Assembly: GCF_014352935.1 (NCBI RefSeq)
Contig: NZ_CP060694.1
Coordinates: 1,674,001 to 1,738,000, forward strand
DNA from: Aliarcobacter cryaerophilus
GTDB taxonomy: Bacteria > Campylobacterota > Campylobacteria > Campylobacterales > Arcobacteraceae
Direction of reading: 5' to 3'
DNA: 64,000 bases
Each line of letters begins with the position of its first letter. The first letter of the stretch is position 1. The notes below the pieces were generated by a model. That model was not told the origin of the DNA. It did no database searches and was given only the letters and a program-made list of their open reading frames with translations. Both the position numbers and the translations under genes were made by a program. Below are positions 19,197 to 26,898 of this stretch, piece by piece.

Positions 19197-19365
19197 AGTT
19201 GAGAAATTGAGACAGAGTTGAGATTACTCAACTCTTTATGGCTCCGGTTTTACCGGTAATATAACTATAAAGTTGAGAAGTTGAGATTATTTTATAAAAT
19301 TAAAAAAAATAAAAAATATTTTTATTTAGAAATATAATATTTTAAATTTATATCTCAACTCAACT
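19197..19365. other. possible iteron replication origin
   Basis: Direct copies of AGTTGAGA at 19197, 19216, 19271 and 19279, a near copy (AATTGAGA) at 19205, and inverted copies at 19226 (ACTCAACT), 19353 (TCTCAACT) and 19359. Between them, 19287-19350 is almost pure A+T. The part at 19214-19235 also folds as a 9-bp hairpin with a 4-base loop and could end the helicase transcript, and CCGGTTTTACCGG (19244-19256) is a short palindrome. The place directly behind the helicase gene suggests an origin with an unwinding region. Confidence 0.5.
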
Positions 19366-19393
19366 TTATATAATTATTTTTCAAAGGAAAAAA

Positions 19394-19831
19394 ATGTTTA
19401 TAAATTTAAAAGAATTTATCAATCAAGATAAAGAAATAAAAAACGAAATCTCTAAAATTTTAAATAAATGTGGCTCTACTGATAAAATTGAAGAATATTA
19501 TAATTCATTTATAATAGCAAAAAACAATTCGTATCTAATATTCAAAAAATGTTGTTCTAAATTTGATAATATCTACTTTATAGATGCCATATATACAAAA
19601 GAAGATTACCGACAAAAAGGTAATGCAACAAAACTATTATCTTCTTTAGATAGTGATTCATTATATATTTTTGATTCTTTTAATCAAAAATTATTTCGCC
19701 TATTAAAAAAATTAGGTGCTATAGAATATTCATATTTTAAATGTTCAGAAGGAAGAAAACAATATATATTTTCTCCTAATACAAATTATAATTTTATCCC
19801 TAATGAAGATGATTTAGATTTATTATCTTAA
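19394..19831 (+). CDS. GNAT-type acetyltransferase-like protein
   Basis: 145 residues. A strand followed by DYRQKGNATKLLSSL (near residues 75-89) matches the acetyl-CoA binding motif A (Arg/Gln-x-x-Gly-x-Ala/Gly) of GNAT enzymes, and FRLLKKLGAIEYS fits the C-terminal alpha/beta unit. The substrate is unknown. GNAT proteins can acetylate small molecules, proteins or tRNA; no antitoxin-like partner is next to it. AAAGGAAA precedes the ATG. The nearest plus-strand neighbours are small element genes. Confidence 0.6.
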   Translation: MFINLKEFINQDKEIKNEISKILNKCGSTDKIEEYYNSFIIAKNNSYLIFKKCCSKFDNIYFIDAIYTKEDYRQKGNATKLLSSLDSDSLYIFDSFNQKLFRLLKKLGAIEYSYFKCSEGRKQYIFSPNTNYNFIPNEDDLDLLS

Positions 19832-19940
19832 ATTTAATTGTAACAAATTTACTTCTTTAATTTCTATCAAATTAATTTACTATAGTAACAACAATTACAT
19901 AGATATTATTTAATTGAATTTAAAAAATAATGGAGATTAA

Positions 19941-20090
19941 ATGAGATTACTAACCGACGAGCAAGCAGAAAAATTACCACAATTATATTCAACTGAGAAT
20001 ATACCAACAAAAGGACCTCTAGGATTACATATAGAAAGAGATATACATTTCAAAGAACAACCTTTTGGACAAATAAAGGAACTACAATGA
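19941..20090 (+). CDS. short protein like the DUF2958 N-terminus
   Basis: 49 residues starting MRLLTDEQAEKLPQLYSTEN, which resembles the beginning of DUF2958 proteins common on mobile elements; those are usually about twice as long, so this is probably a truncated relative. TGGAGA lies before the ATG. Its stop overlaps the next start (ATGA), so the following gene is translationally coupled. Confidence 0.5.
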   Translation: MRLLTDEQAEKLPQLYSTENIPTKGPLGLHIERDIHFKEQPFGQIKELQ

Positions 20091-20305
20091 ATACAAAACA
20101 AATATTAGATTTTGAGGATTTAGAAACATCTTTACAAAAACAAATAATTGATATTTGTGAAGATGACCCATATAACTTAGACCCTAAAACTTTATATAGA
20201 AATATATTTAACAGTAAAGGAGATATTCAAACACTTTCAAAAGTGTTTGAAGTACCAGAATTATTGATTATACAAATTAAAGAAGAAGGGATAGATTTAT
20301 CATAA
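20087..20305 (+). CDS. small element protein, unknown
   Basis: 72 acidic residues without signal or membrane segment. The sequence looks helical, and residues 41-66 (SKGDIQTLSKVFEVPELLIIQIKEEG) could form a helix-turn-helix-like unit as in small regulators, but this is weak. The ATG overlaps the stop of the DUF2958-like gene, with AAAGGA upstream. A bidirectional terminator follows at 20317. Confidence 0.55.
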   Translation: MNTKQILDFEDLETSLQKQIIDICEDDPYNLDPKTLYRNIFNSKGDIQTLSKVFEVPELLIIQIKEEGIDLS

Positions 20306-20316
20306 AACAATTAAAT

Positions 20317-20345
20317 AAAAAAAGATAGATTAATCTGTCTTTTTA
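20317..20345. terminator. bidirectional terminator
   Basis: AAAAGATAGAT / ATCTGTCTTTT stem (one T-G pair) with an A run on the left and a T run on the right, between convergent genes ending at 20305 and 20348. Confidence 0.65.
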
Positions 20346-20347
20346 TT

Positions 20348-20758
20348 TTAACTATTCGAAATCTCTTGTTTTAATTCTTTAATTTCTTTTTCTAATGATT
20401 CTAATTTAGATAAATCAATTTTGAAATAGGATAATTGTTTTTCTCTAATAGAATTCTTTTTTTCATTAAATATATTTAAAATATCAAAATTTTTTTCTGT
20501 TAAAAATTTATATAATAATGAAAATAATAAAGGTAAAATAAAAGCAACCCAAATAAATTTTTCCATTTCACCCCAATCGTAAAATAAAGCAGAAAATATA
20601 AAAAATGCATAATATAAGATAAAACCAGTAGCAATAATTATTTTAAAATTTCTATATTTTTTATCAATTATGCTATCAGCAGTTGTTTTTAATTCAATTA
20701 AATTATTATAAATCTCATTTTTAGATTTTAAAAGTTCTTTTTTAGTATTTATTTTATC
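20348..20758 (-). CDS. membrane C-terminal part in the -1 frame of the PIN-like gene
   Basis: Open frame of about 136 codons that is entered from the gene at 20749 by a -1 shift at the A AAA AAG heptamer. It encodes a coiled coil (KKELLKSKNEIYNNL), two membrane helices (FKIIIATGFILYYAFFIFSALFY-like segment near 20590-20660, and FIWVAFILPLLFSLLYKFL) and a C-terminal coiled coil. Inside it is an ATG at 20566 that could give a 72-residue protein alone, but the reading frame is open and protein-like well upstream of that ATG. With the shift the full product would have 677 residues. It could also be a true frameshift mutation. Confidence 0.6.
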   Translation of the reverse strand, partial: DKINTKKELLKSKNEIYNNLIELKTTADSIIDKKYRNFKIIIATGFILYYAFFIFSALFYDWGEMEKFIWVAFILPLLFSLLYKFLTEKNFDILNIFNEKKNSIREKQLSYFKIDLSKLESLEKEIKELKQEISNS

Positions 20759-22380
20759 TTTTTTTCTATTTCTAAAAGAGTGTTTTTATTTTCAATATCG
20801 TATTTTAATTTAAAATTTTCTTCAGACTGAAATTTAGCTTTTTGTTTATAATATTCATTCTGTTTAACATGATTCTGTATATCTTCTTCTTTTATCGTAT
20901 CCAAAATAATGTTTATATCTTCATTTATAATTTCTTCAGGTTTTCTAACTGTTGTACGTAATGTGCTGATTGTTTTTATCATACTATCATTAGATAATTT
21001 ACCATCAATAATTTCATTTTGAAACTTATCGTATTGCTTACCAATATTTTCATTTAAATGTGCGGACATTATAATTTGTGCTTTTGTAATAACATCAAAT
21101 GACTTTGGAAGTTCTTCTGAACCAAAACCTTTATTAAGTTTAAACCAAAATTTATTCGTTAAAAAAGAAATATCAACTGCATGTGGCATTTTGGTTTTAC
21201 ATTTATCTTCATCATTCCATGCCATTGATAATATTTTTGAATTATTTGTTAAAAGAATATGAGTTAAATTTTCTAATGATGTATTATTCTTTTCTTCTCT
21301 TAATATATTAATTTTATTTATAAAAGTAGCACAACTATTAATTTCATCTGGATTAGTTGAAAATTTTTCACTAAATTTTAAAACCATTTCATTATCAATA
21401 ATATTATATTGATAATTTTTTTCATCTATATAATCTTCTTTAGTGTCTAATAATATTCCATGATTTTCTAAAAATTCATCAAATTTTGTTTTTTTTACAA
21501 TAATGTCAGATTTTTGAAGACAACCATCTAAAATACTTACCATTGCACTTTTTGAAGGATTAACTTTTATTGGTTGCTCTAAAAGATTTTCAGCTTGTTT
21601 AAAGAAATAATCAATTTCTTTTTTAGTTTCATAGAAATATTTTAATTTAATAACTTTATTTTGATTATTAATTTCTTTAACAAGTTTATAAAAATCATCA
21701 AATATATGTTTATATAATTCTCCATTATAACCTATAGCACTAAATAATATTTCTGTACTTAAATATATATCTAAGTTATTTTTCCAACTTCCAATATTAT
21801 TTATATTTGGACTATATCTAATTCCTGAATATAAAACTACACCTTCTTTTATAGAGTTTAAACTTTTAATAAATTCTTTGTCATCTTTATTCATTAAAAT
21901 AAAACCACTTACTAAATCACTATAACCATTTGATATTGTTTCATCTAATAAAAAAGAAGTAAAAGAATGAATAATTTTTATTTTATCTCTTCCAACAATT
22001 ACTTTATTTTCCCTTTCTGAAATAAAATCAAAAAGAGAATTTAATAGTTTTTCATGAATAATTTTTATATCTTTATGTCTATCTGTAAGATTTGAATTAA
22101 CTAATTGATTTTTAAAATTTACATAATACGAATGATTATCTAAAGTAATAAAATCTAATCTTTTTAATGCCGTTTTTACTATCGCTTCAGGAATATTAAA
22201 ATCATACTCTTTGTTTATGAGGGCTGTTATTTCAATTAGATTAAAACCCATTTTTCCTTGAGTTAATATAATTTCTTTTATAAATTCTGAAATTACATCA
22301 TAAACATCTTTTTTTACATTATATAATTCCTTCATAACAACCAAAGATGAAAGAACACGATTCTTATTATAACCTACCAT
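20749..22380 (-). CDS. PIN-like probable defence protein, N-terminal frame
   Basis: 543 residues, function not established. The middle and C-terminal parts recall a PIN-type nuclease: DIYLSTEILFSAIG (204-217) as the first strand and helix, YETKKEID (250-257) with acidic residues, and VDISFLTNKFWF (402-413) like the last strand. The usual first Asp would be Ser here, so I hold this loosely. Residues 500-543 form a coiled coil. The open frame reaches ATG 22449, but GTGAGG and a TATAAT box favour ATG 22380. The protein ends 3 codons after a slippery A AAA AAG. Confidence 0.65.
   Translation of the reverse strand: MVGYNKNRVLSSLVVMKELYNVKKDVYDVISEFIKEIILTQGKMGFNLIEITALINKEYDFNIPEAIVKTALKRLDFITLDNHSYYVNFKNQLVNSNLTDRHKDIKIIHEKLLNSLFDFISERENKVIVGRDKIKIIHSFTSFLLDETISNGYSDLVSGFILMNKDDKEFIKSLNSIKEGVVLYSGIRYSPNINNIGSWKNNLDIYLSTEILFSAIGYNGELYKHIFDDFYKLVKEINNQNKVIKLKYFYETKKEIDYFFKQAENLLEQPIKVNPSKSAMVSILDGCLQKSDIIVKKTKFDEFLENHGILLDTKEDYIDEKNYQYNIIDNEMVLKFSEKFSTNPDEINSCATFINKINILREEKNNTSLENLTHILLTNNSKILSMAWNDEDKCKTKMPHAVDISFLTNKFWFKLNKGFGSEELPKSFDVITKAQIIMSAHLNENIGKQYDKFQNEIIDGKLSNDSMIKTISTLRTTVRKPEEIINEDINIILDTIKEEDIQNHVKQNEYYKQKAKFQSEENFKLKYDIENKNTLLEIEKKIK
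20758..20764 (-). promoter_or_regulatory. slippery heptamer A AAA AAG
   Basis: On the minus strand a run of seven A (20765-20759) followed by G is read in frame as GAA AAA AAG, so the last seven bases form the X XXY YYZ heptamer known from E. coli dnaX. A -1 slip here joins the 543-residue frame to the membrane frame. Confidence 0.55.
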
Positions 22381-22549
22381 AAGCCTCACTTCAATATTTG
22401 GTTTAATTATAACATAAATTATTATAAAATAAAATATATAACCGTTCATTTAAACAACTAATTTTTAATCGCCTAGATGCTCAACATACAGGAATAAGTA
22501 AGATAAGCCTACATATAATCATTAGGATTAAACTTATAAGAGGTAAAAA

Positions 22550-23152
22550 ATGAGTAAATATTATGCTTATATCAGAGTATCTACAGATAAACAAACTTTA
22601 GAAAATCAGAAGCACAAAATATTAGAATTTGCATTTAATAAAAAAATCCAAATTGAAGATTTTATTGAAGTTGAAGTATCTAGTAAGAAAACTCAAAAAG
22701 AAAGATTAATAGATGATTTATTTTTAAAATTAGAAGAAAATGATACTTTAGTTATAACAGAGCTTTCAAGACTTGGTAGAAATATGCTAGAGATTTTAAA
22801 TCTTATTGAAAAATTCAATTCTAAAAATATAAAACTAATTTTTATAAACCAACCAGAACTTTCAACTGATAACTCTGCACTTTCAAATTTACTAATTTCA
22901 ATATATGGTTACTTTGCACAAACAGAAAGAGAAATCATTAGTGAAAGAACAAAACAAGGATTAGCAGTTGCAAGAGCAAAAGGAAAAGTTCTTGGAAGAC
23001 AAAAAGGTCAAATTGTAAAATCTATGTATGATGAACATAAAGATAAAATTGAAGAACTATATAAACTTGGATTATCAGTTCAAAAGATAGTTAAGTACAT
23101 TGGTGTTGGTACTCAACCATCCTTGAGGAGTTGGATTAAGAATAGATTCTGA
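22550..23152 (+). CDS. serine recombinase (resolvase/invertase)
   Basis: 200 residues of the small serine recombinase type. The catalytic Ser is in YIRVST (residue 11 of the product); further motifs are LVITELSRLGRN, the EREIISERTKQGLAVARAKGK helix E region and a C-terminal helix-turn-helix (SVQKIVKYIGVGTQPSLRSWIK). It would resolve or invert DNA between short sites. No inverted segment is evident around it. GAGG lies before the ATG. It is divergent from the PIN-like gene; the 100 bases between may hold its recombination site. Confidence 0.9.
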   Translation: MSKYYAYIRVSTDKQTLENQKHKILEFAFNKKIQIEDFIEVEVSSKKTQKERLIDDLFLKLEENDTLVITELSRLGRNMLEILNLIEKFNSKNIKLIFINQPELSTDNSALSNLLISIYGYFAQTEREIISERTKQGLAVARAKGKVLGRQKGQIVKSMYDEHKDKIEELYKLGLSVQKIVKYIGVGTQPSLRSWIKNRF

Positions 23153-23229
23153 TGCGATAGGATTTCTTCTATCAGAATTAAATTGGCACGGAATATTTAA
23201 CCTTTCGTCTCTCTTATATTTCTTTTTAA

Positions 23230-23805
23230 TTATTGATTAAGTAAATTTTCATAATAAAATTTTAGTCTCTCATCAGAATTAATTTTAGTGTCATTAATCA
23301 ATTCATTAAAATAATTTTCCAGTAACTCAAATGCATTTTTGAAACTAGGACAATTTGACATTTCTTTTAATACATCTATTTTAAGTTTACGTAAATATTC
23401 TTTTTCAGTTGAACAATATTCTTCAGATAAAAAACAGCCACGATTTTTTGATTTGAAGAATAAACTAAATTTAGAATTATCAAAATCATCAAAATTATTA
23501 AATACTAGAATTTTAAAATCTTTACTAAAGAAACTGATATGATTCTGACACTCATTTAAATATTTTATTATAGTATTTGCTAAATCTAAATTATATTCTT
23601 CTCTAGTTTTAATAGGATTAGGAATTTTCATATTTTCTATAATATCATTTATGGGTAAATGTATTCCTTTTTCAATATTTACAATTAGGTTACTTGTTTC
23701 TTTTATTTTATAAGTTAAGTCAACTAAATCTTTTATAAAATCTGCATTATAAAATTCAGTAAAACCTTCTAATTTATTTTCTAAATCTATTTTATAGTGA
23801 TTGAA
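23230..23805 (-). pseudogene. 3' part of a GIY-YIG-like gene split by IS21-type element
   Basis: Frame open from the insertion-sequence edge to the stop. It begins FNHYKIDLENKLEGFTEFY, where Glu in EGFTEFY matches the late catalytic Glu of GIY-YIG domains, and ends in a helical, acidic region. An internal ATG at 23631 would still give a 133-residue fragment. When the insertion sequence and one copy of GATTGAA are removed, this joins in frame with 26402-26596 to a 256-residue protein. Confidence 0.8.
23799..23805. repeat. target-site duplication, left copy
   Basis: GATTGAA directly before the left end of the insertion sequence, identical to 26395-26401 behind its right end. Confidence 0.85.
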
Positions 23806-23811
23806 TGCTCC

Positions 23812-23851
23812 AGCCGATTTATTCGGACAGTCTGCCGGAGTGATTCGGACA
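23812..23851. repeat. left terminal transposase-site repeats
   Basis: Two copies of the terminal box read inverted relative to the right end (AGCCGATTTATTCGGACA and GCCGGAGTGATTCGGACA), 22 bases apart. Confidence 0.7.
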
Positions 23852-23907
23852 GTTTTAAAGTAGAAATTTTCTAAGTGTAAAATTATAACATAAGTGTCCG
23901 AATGTTT

Positions 23908-24654
23908 TTAAATTTTGTTGATTTTTGATCTTAATTTTCGCATAGATTCTCCTTCTAATTCAATTCTATGGGATGAGTGAATTATCCTATCTAAAATAGC
24001 ATCAGCAACTGTGTCATTATTTAAATAGTTATACCAACTTGAAACAGGTAATTGAGAAGTAATTATTGTTGAATTTAATTCGGTTCTATCTTCAATTATT
24101 TCAAATAAATTTGTTGCATCATCAGTTGTAATAGTTGAAGTTCCAAAGTCATCTAAAATTAGCAATTCAAACCTAGAGTATTTTTTTAATAAATTTGTAT
24201 ATGTTCCAGTTGCTCTTGAAATTTTTATCTCTTCAAGTAAAGTTGGAACCCTTGTATAATAAACTCTAAATCCATCTATTATTGCTCTATTGCCTAATGC
24301 TTGTGAAATATATGATTTTCCAGTACCCGTTTTACCCGTAATTATTATATTTTGATGATTTCTAATAAAGTTCATATTTGCTAAATCTTTTATTACTGAT
24401 ATATCAATTTTCCTTTTAATAGAGTAATCTATATCTTCTATTGCTGCTTGTTTATCTTTAATTTTTGAGAGTTTTAAATTCATTGATATTTTTTTGTTAT
24501 GTAAAAATATCTCTTGAGATTCTAATAAGTTATATAATCTCTCTTCGAAGCTGAGTTTATTGTAACTTATATCCTCTATTTGTCTTAAATATGCCTGTTT
24601 TAATCCATCATATCTTAAATCATTTATTTTATTTATTATTGTAGTTTGGTTCAT
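23908..24654 (-). CDS. istB: IS21-type ATPase helper IstB
   Basis: 248 residues. AAA+ ATPase that guides target choice of the IstA transposase. Walker A is GKTGTGKS (near residues 106-113), Walker B is LLILDDFGTS, and the sensor region TTDDATNLFEIIEDR follows. The C-terminal segment DRIIHSSHRIELEGESMRK is the usual IstB ending. It lies 24 bases after istA. Length is normal and there is no sign of damage. Confidence 0.93.
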   Translation of the reverse strand: MNQTTIINKINDLRYDGLKQAYLRQIEDISYNKLSFEERLYNLLESQEIFLHNKKISMNLKLSKIKDKQAAIEDIDYSIKRKIDISVIKDLANMNFIRNHQNIIITGKTGTGKSYISQALGNRAIIDGFRVYYTRVPTLLEEIKISRATGTYTNLLKKYSRFELLILDDFGTSTITTDDATNLFEIIEDRTELNSTIITSQLPVSSWYNYLNNDTVADAILDRIIHSSHRIELEGESMRKLRSKINKI

Positions 24655-24678
24655 TTTTTGCCTTTTTATTTTAGATTT

Positions 24679-26202
24679 TTATTTATAATAATCAGATCCA
24701 CGAATATTTTCATGGTTATTAAATAGTGTTGATGTTGTAGTATTAGCAACAACTAAGTATAGTTTTTTTGATAAAATTGATTCTATTGATTTAACACTTT
24801 TTGCATCAATTTTTATTGCATATGATAGTGCTAAATTTAACTCAATTTTTCCATATATTTTTGCTAAAGACAATATTGCAATTATCGTTCTATATGCTTT
24901 TACAGGGTATGGAGCTTCAGATAATCTTTTTTCAACAAACTCTTTAGTTTCATTTCCAATATTTTCACCCCAAGATATTAATCTTTGAGGATTCATCTTT
25001 TCACTTTGATACTGATGATTTAAAGGCATATGCTCTTTTATTGTTGAAGAATCATTTATTTTATATAATCTTGGATGAGTAGCAACTATTTTCGATTTAT
25101 GATATATTTCAACTAATGTAGTTGAATATTTTATCTCTACTCTCTCTTTTAGATATTTAAATGGTACTGAGTAATAACATTTTAAAAGTTCAACATGATA
25201 ATCTATATTTACAGTCGCAATTTTTAACTCTTTATAGATAAATCTATTTATTGGTAATTGTTGTAAATATGATTTTTCAAGTTCTATAAATAGTTCTGAT
25301 CTACTTTTACCTATTTTTTTAATAATTTTATTATTATAAATATCAAGTAGTGGATTTATTGCTTGATTTATTTCATCAATATTAAAAAAGCTTCTATTTC
25401 TAAATCTTGCTATTATCCATCTTTGAATTGCTTGTACACCTTGTTCTACTTTTGCTTTATCTTGTGGTTTATATGGACGTGCTGCTTCTATTGCATAGTT
25501 ATAATGTCTTGAAAGTTCTGCATAATTTTCATTAAACACTATGCCATTCTTATTATTTGAAATAATTGCACTTTTTAGATTATCAGGAACAATTACTTTA
25601 GGAACACCTTCATAAAAATTAAATGCTTCTACATGAGATTTTATAAAATCTTCAACTTTTTGAGAAGAAGTTGCATGAACAAAGGTATATCCACTTAATC
25701 CTAGTACACTTACAAATATTTGTGCTTTTTCAACTTCACCTGTTTTTAAATTTATTACAGGAACAGTTAATCCACTATAATCTACGAACATTTTTTCACC
25801 AGCAACATATGTTTGTCTCATTGTAGGATTTAATTTTCTTTTATATTTATAGTAATACTCTTTAAATTGGCTACAACCATATCCATCTGGATGCATCTCT
25901 TTATACTCTTGCCACAACAGTTCAAAGGTTACACCTTTTTTTGTTATCTCTTTATGAATATATTCAACATCTGGTATTGGTCTTGATTTATAGCTTTTTG
26001 GTAAGGATTTTTCAGGAAATAGAATTTGACTAATTTCATCATCATCAAGATTAAGAAATTCATCAATTTTTTTATCTATTATTTCAAATCTTTTACAATA
26101 ATCCCCAACAGTTGATGAAGGTACATTTAAAGCTCTACTAATTTGACGGTACGATATATTGGTAATAAACTTTAATCTCAATATATCTTTTATTTTTTTC
26201 AT
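24679..26202 (-). CDS. istA: IS21-type transposase IstA
   Basis: 507 residues. N-terminal helix-turn-helix (KFITNISYRQISRALNVPS), then the integrase core with acidic triad: Asp in GEKMFVDYSG, Asp in KVIVPDNLKSAI and Glu in KAKVEQGVQ. A C-terminal beta-barrel-like region binds DNA. The open frame begins 5 codons earlier, but GAGGAG lies 8 bases before the ATG at 26202 and gives MKKIKDI as N-terminus. Intact, so the element may still move. Confidence 0.93.
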   Translation of the reverse strand: MKKIKDILRLKFITNISYRQISRALNVPSSTVGDYCKRFEIIDKKIDEFLNLDDDEISQILFPEKSLPKSYKSRPIPDVEYIHKEITKKGVTFELLWQEYKEMHPDGYGCSQFKEYYYKYKRKLNPTMRQTYVAGEKMFVDYSGLTVPVINLKTGEVEKAQIFVSVLGLSGYTFVHATSSQKVEDFIKSHVEAFNFYEGVPKVIVPDNLKSAIISNNKNGIVFNENYAELSRHYNYAIEAARPYKPQDKAKVEQGVQAIQRWIIARFRNRSFFNIDEINQAINPLLDIYNNKIIKKIGKSRSELFIELEKSYLQQLPINRFIYKELKIATVNIDYHVELLKCYYSVPFKYLKERVEIKYSTTLVEIYHKSKIVATHPRLYKINDSSTIKEHMPLNHQYQSEKMNPQRLISWGENIGNETKEFVEKRLSEAPYPVKAYRTIIAILSLAKIYGKIELNLALSYAIKIDAKSVKSIESILSKKLYLVVANTTTSTLFNNHENIRGSDYYK

Positions 26203-26300
26203 AGAAAGTCTCCTCATTTTTACCCTTTGTTTTTTACAAAGTGTAATTAAATATTTAGAAAATTTCTACTTGATAAATTCCAGCCGGAATTCTTTAAAAT

Positions 26301-26387
26301 TGTCCGAATATAAATCGGCTAGCTGTCCGAATCAACTCCGGCAGAGTGTCCGGATGTAAATCGGCTGGCTGTCCGAATTGTTCCGGC
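26301..26387. repeat. right terminal repeats, four copies at 23-bp steps
   Basis: Boxes start at 26301, 26324, 26347 and 26370, exactly 23 bases apart. They alternate between two types: TGTCCGAATATAAATCGGCT-like and TGTCCGAATCAACTCCGGC-like. They are probable IstA sites. Confidence 0.75.
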
Positions 26388-26394
26388 GTATGCA

Positions 26395-26401
26395 GATTGA
26401 A
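26395..26401. repeat. target-site duplication, right copy
   Basis: GATTGAA, the second copy of the duplication at 23799-23805. Confidence 0.85.
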
Positions 26402-26596
26402 AAGAAATTGTAAATTTTCTTCTAATTTATCCATTGTTTTTATATCTGAACATTTTATTAGATAAGATTCATCTAGATTAAAGCTGCCCCAAATTTTTTC
26501 TAAAGTATTATATCTTGTTTTGATACTTCTTGATTTTCCAATTTTTATCCTTTGTTTATCTTCTTGCAATAAAAAATATATATAATAACCATTCAT
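26402..26596 (-). pseudogene. 5' part of the GIY-YIG-like gene
   Basis: Encodes the first 65 residues: GYYIYFLL as the GIY-like strand, KIGKSRSIKTRY with the Arg expected in the YIG-downstream helix, and KLEENLQFLF. The frame then runs into the insertion sequence and would stop at 26294 after about 35 foreign residues. T5orf172/MUG113-type GIY-YIG domains are common in mobile-element and defence genes. The function before disruption is inferred, not shown. Confidence 0.78.
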
Positions 26597-26665
26597 ATTA
26601 GACCTTTTAGTTTAGTTTCTAATTTATAACATATCATTTGGATAAAAATTTATAGTTATGTTTTA

Positions 26666-26887
26666 TTATAGTGTAAAATCTTTCTCTTTTTTTATTTTAA
26701 ATTTAGTTTTAGTTTCTTTAACTTTAGAATCAATTACTCTAAATATTTTTTGTATATCTTCTTCTGTATAAGAATAATTACTTTTATTAGAGCAATTACC
26801 TAAAATGTCTAATTTATCTAATAATTCATTTACTCTTTTTGAAGCAACTCTTTTAAATTTGTCATGTTTATCTTCTTTATTAATCAT
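26666..26887 (-). CDS. small conserved partner of the GHKL ATPase
   Basis: 73 residues; pattern LLDKLDILGNCSNKSNYSYTEEDIQKIFRVID followed by a basic tail. I have seen this pattern in small proteins of restriction and other clusters, without known function. It begins 11 bases after the ATPase gene stop, so the two are one operon. It could be a regulator or a subunit. Confidence 0.7.
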   Translation of the reverse strand: MINKEDKHDKFKRVASKRVNELLDKLDILGNCSNKSNYSYTEEDIQKIFRVIDSKVKETKTKFKIKKEKDFTL

Positions 26888-26898
26888 ATGATGTATAC

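Larger units (their letters stand above)
23806..26394 (-). mobile_element. IS21-family insertion sequence
   Basis: 2589 bp, starting TGC and ending GCA, flanked by the 7-bp duplication GATTGAA. It carries istA and istB on the minus strand. The ends hold multiple related boxes with TGTCCGAAT...CGGC, as is typical for IS21 elements. It interrupts a GIY-YIG-like gene; the exact repair of that frame supports these borders. Confidence 0.92.

Noticed and set aside
26294-26596. 100-residue gene with GIY-YIG-like start taken as intact
   Set aside because: Its last 35 residues come from the insertion sequence; it is the broken 5' part of a longer gene.
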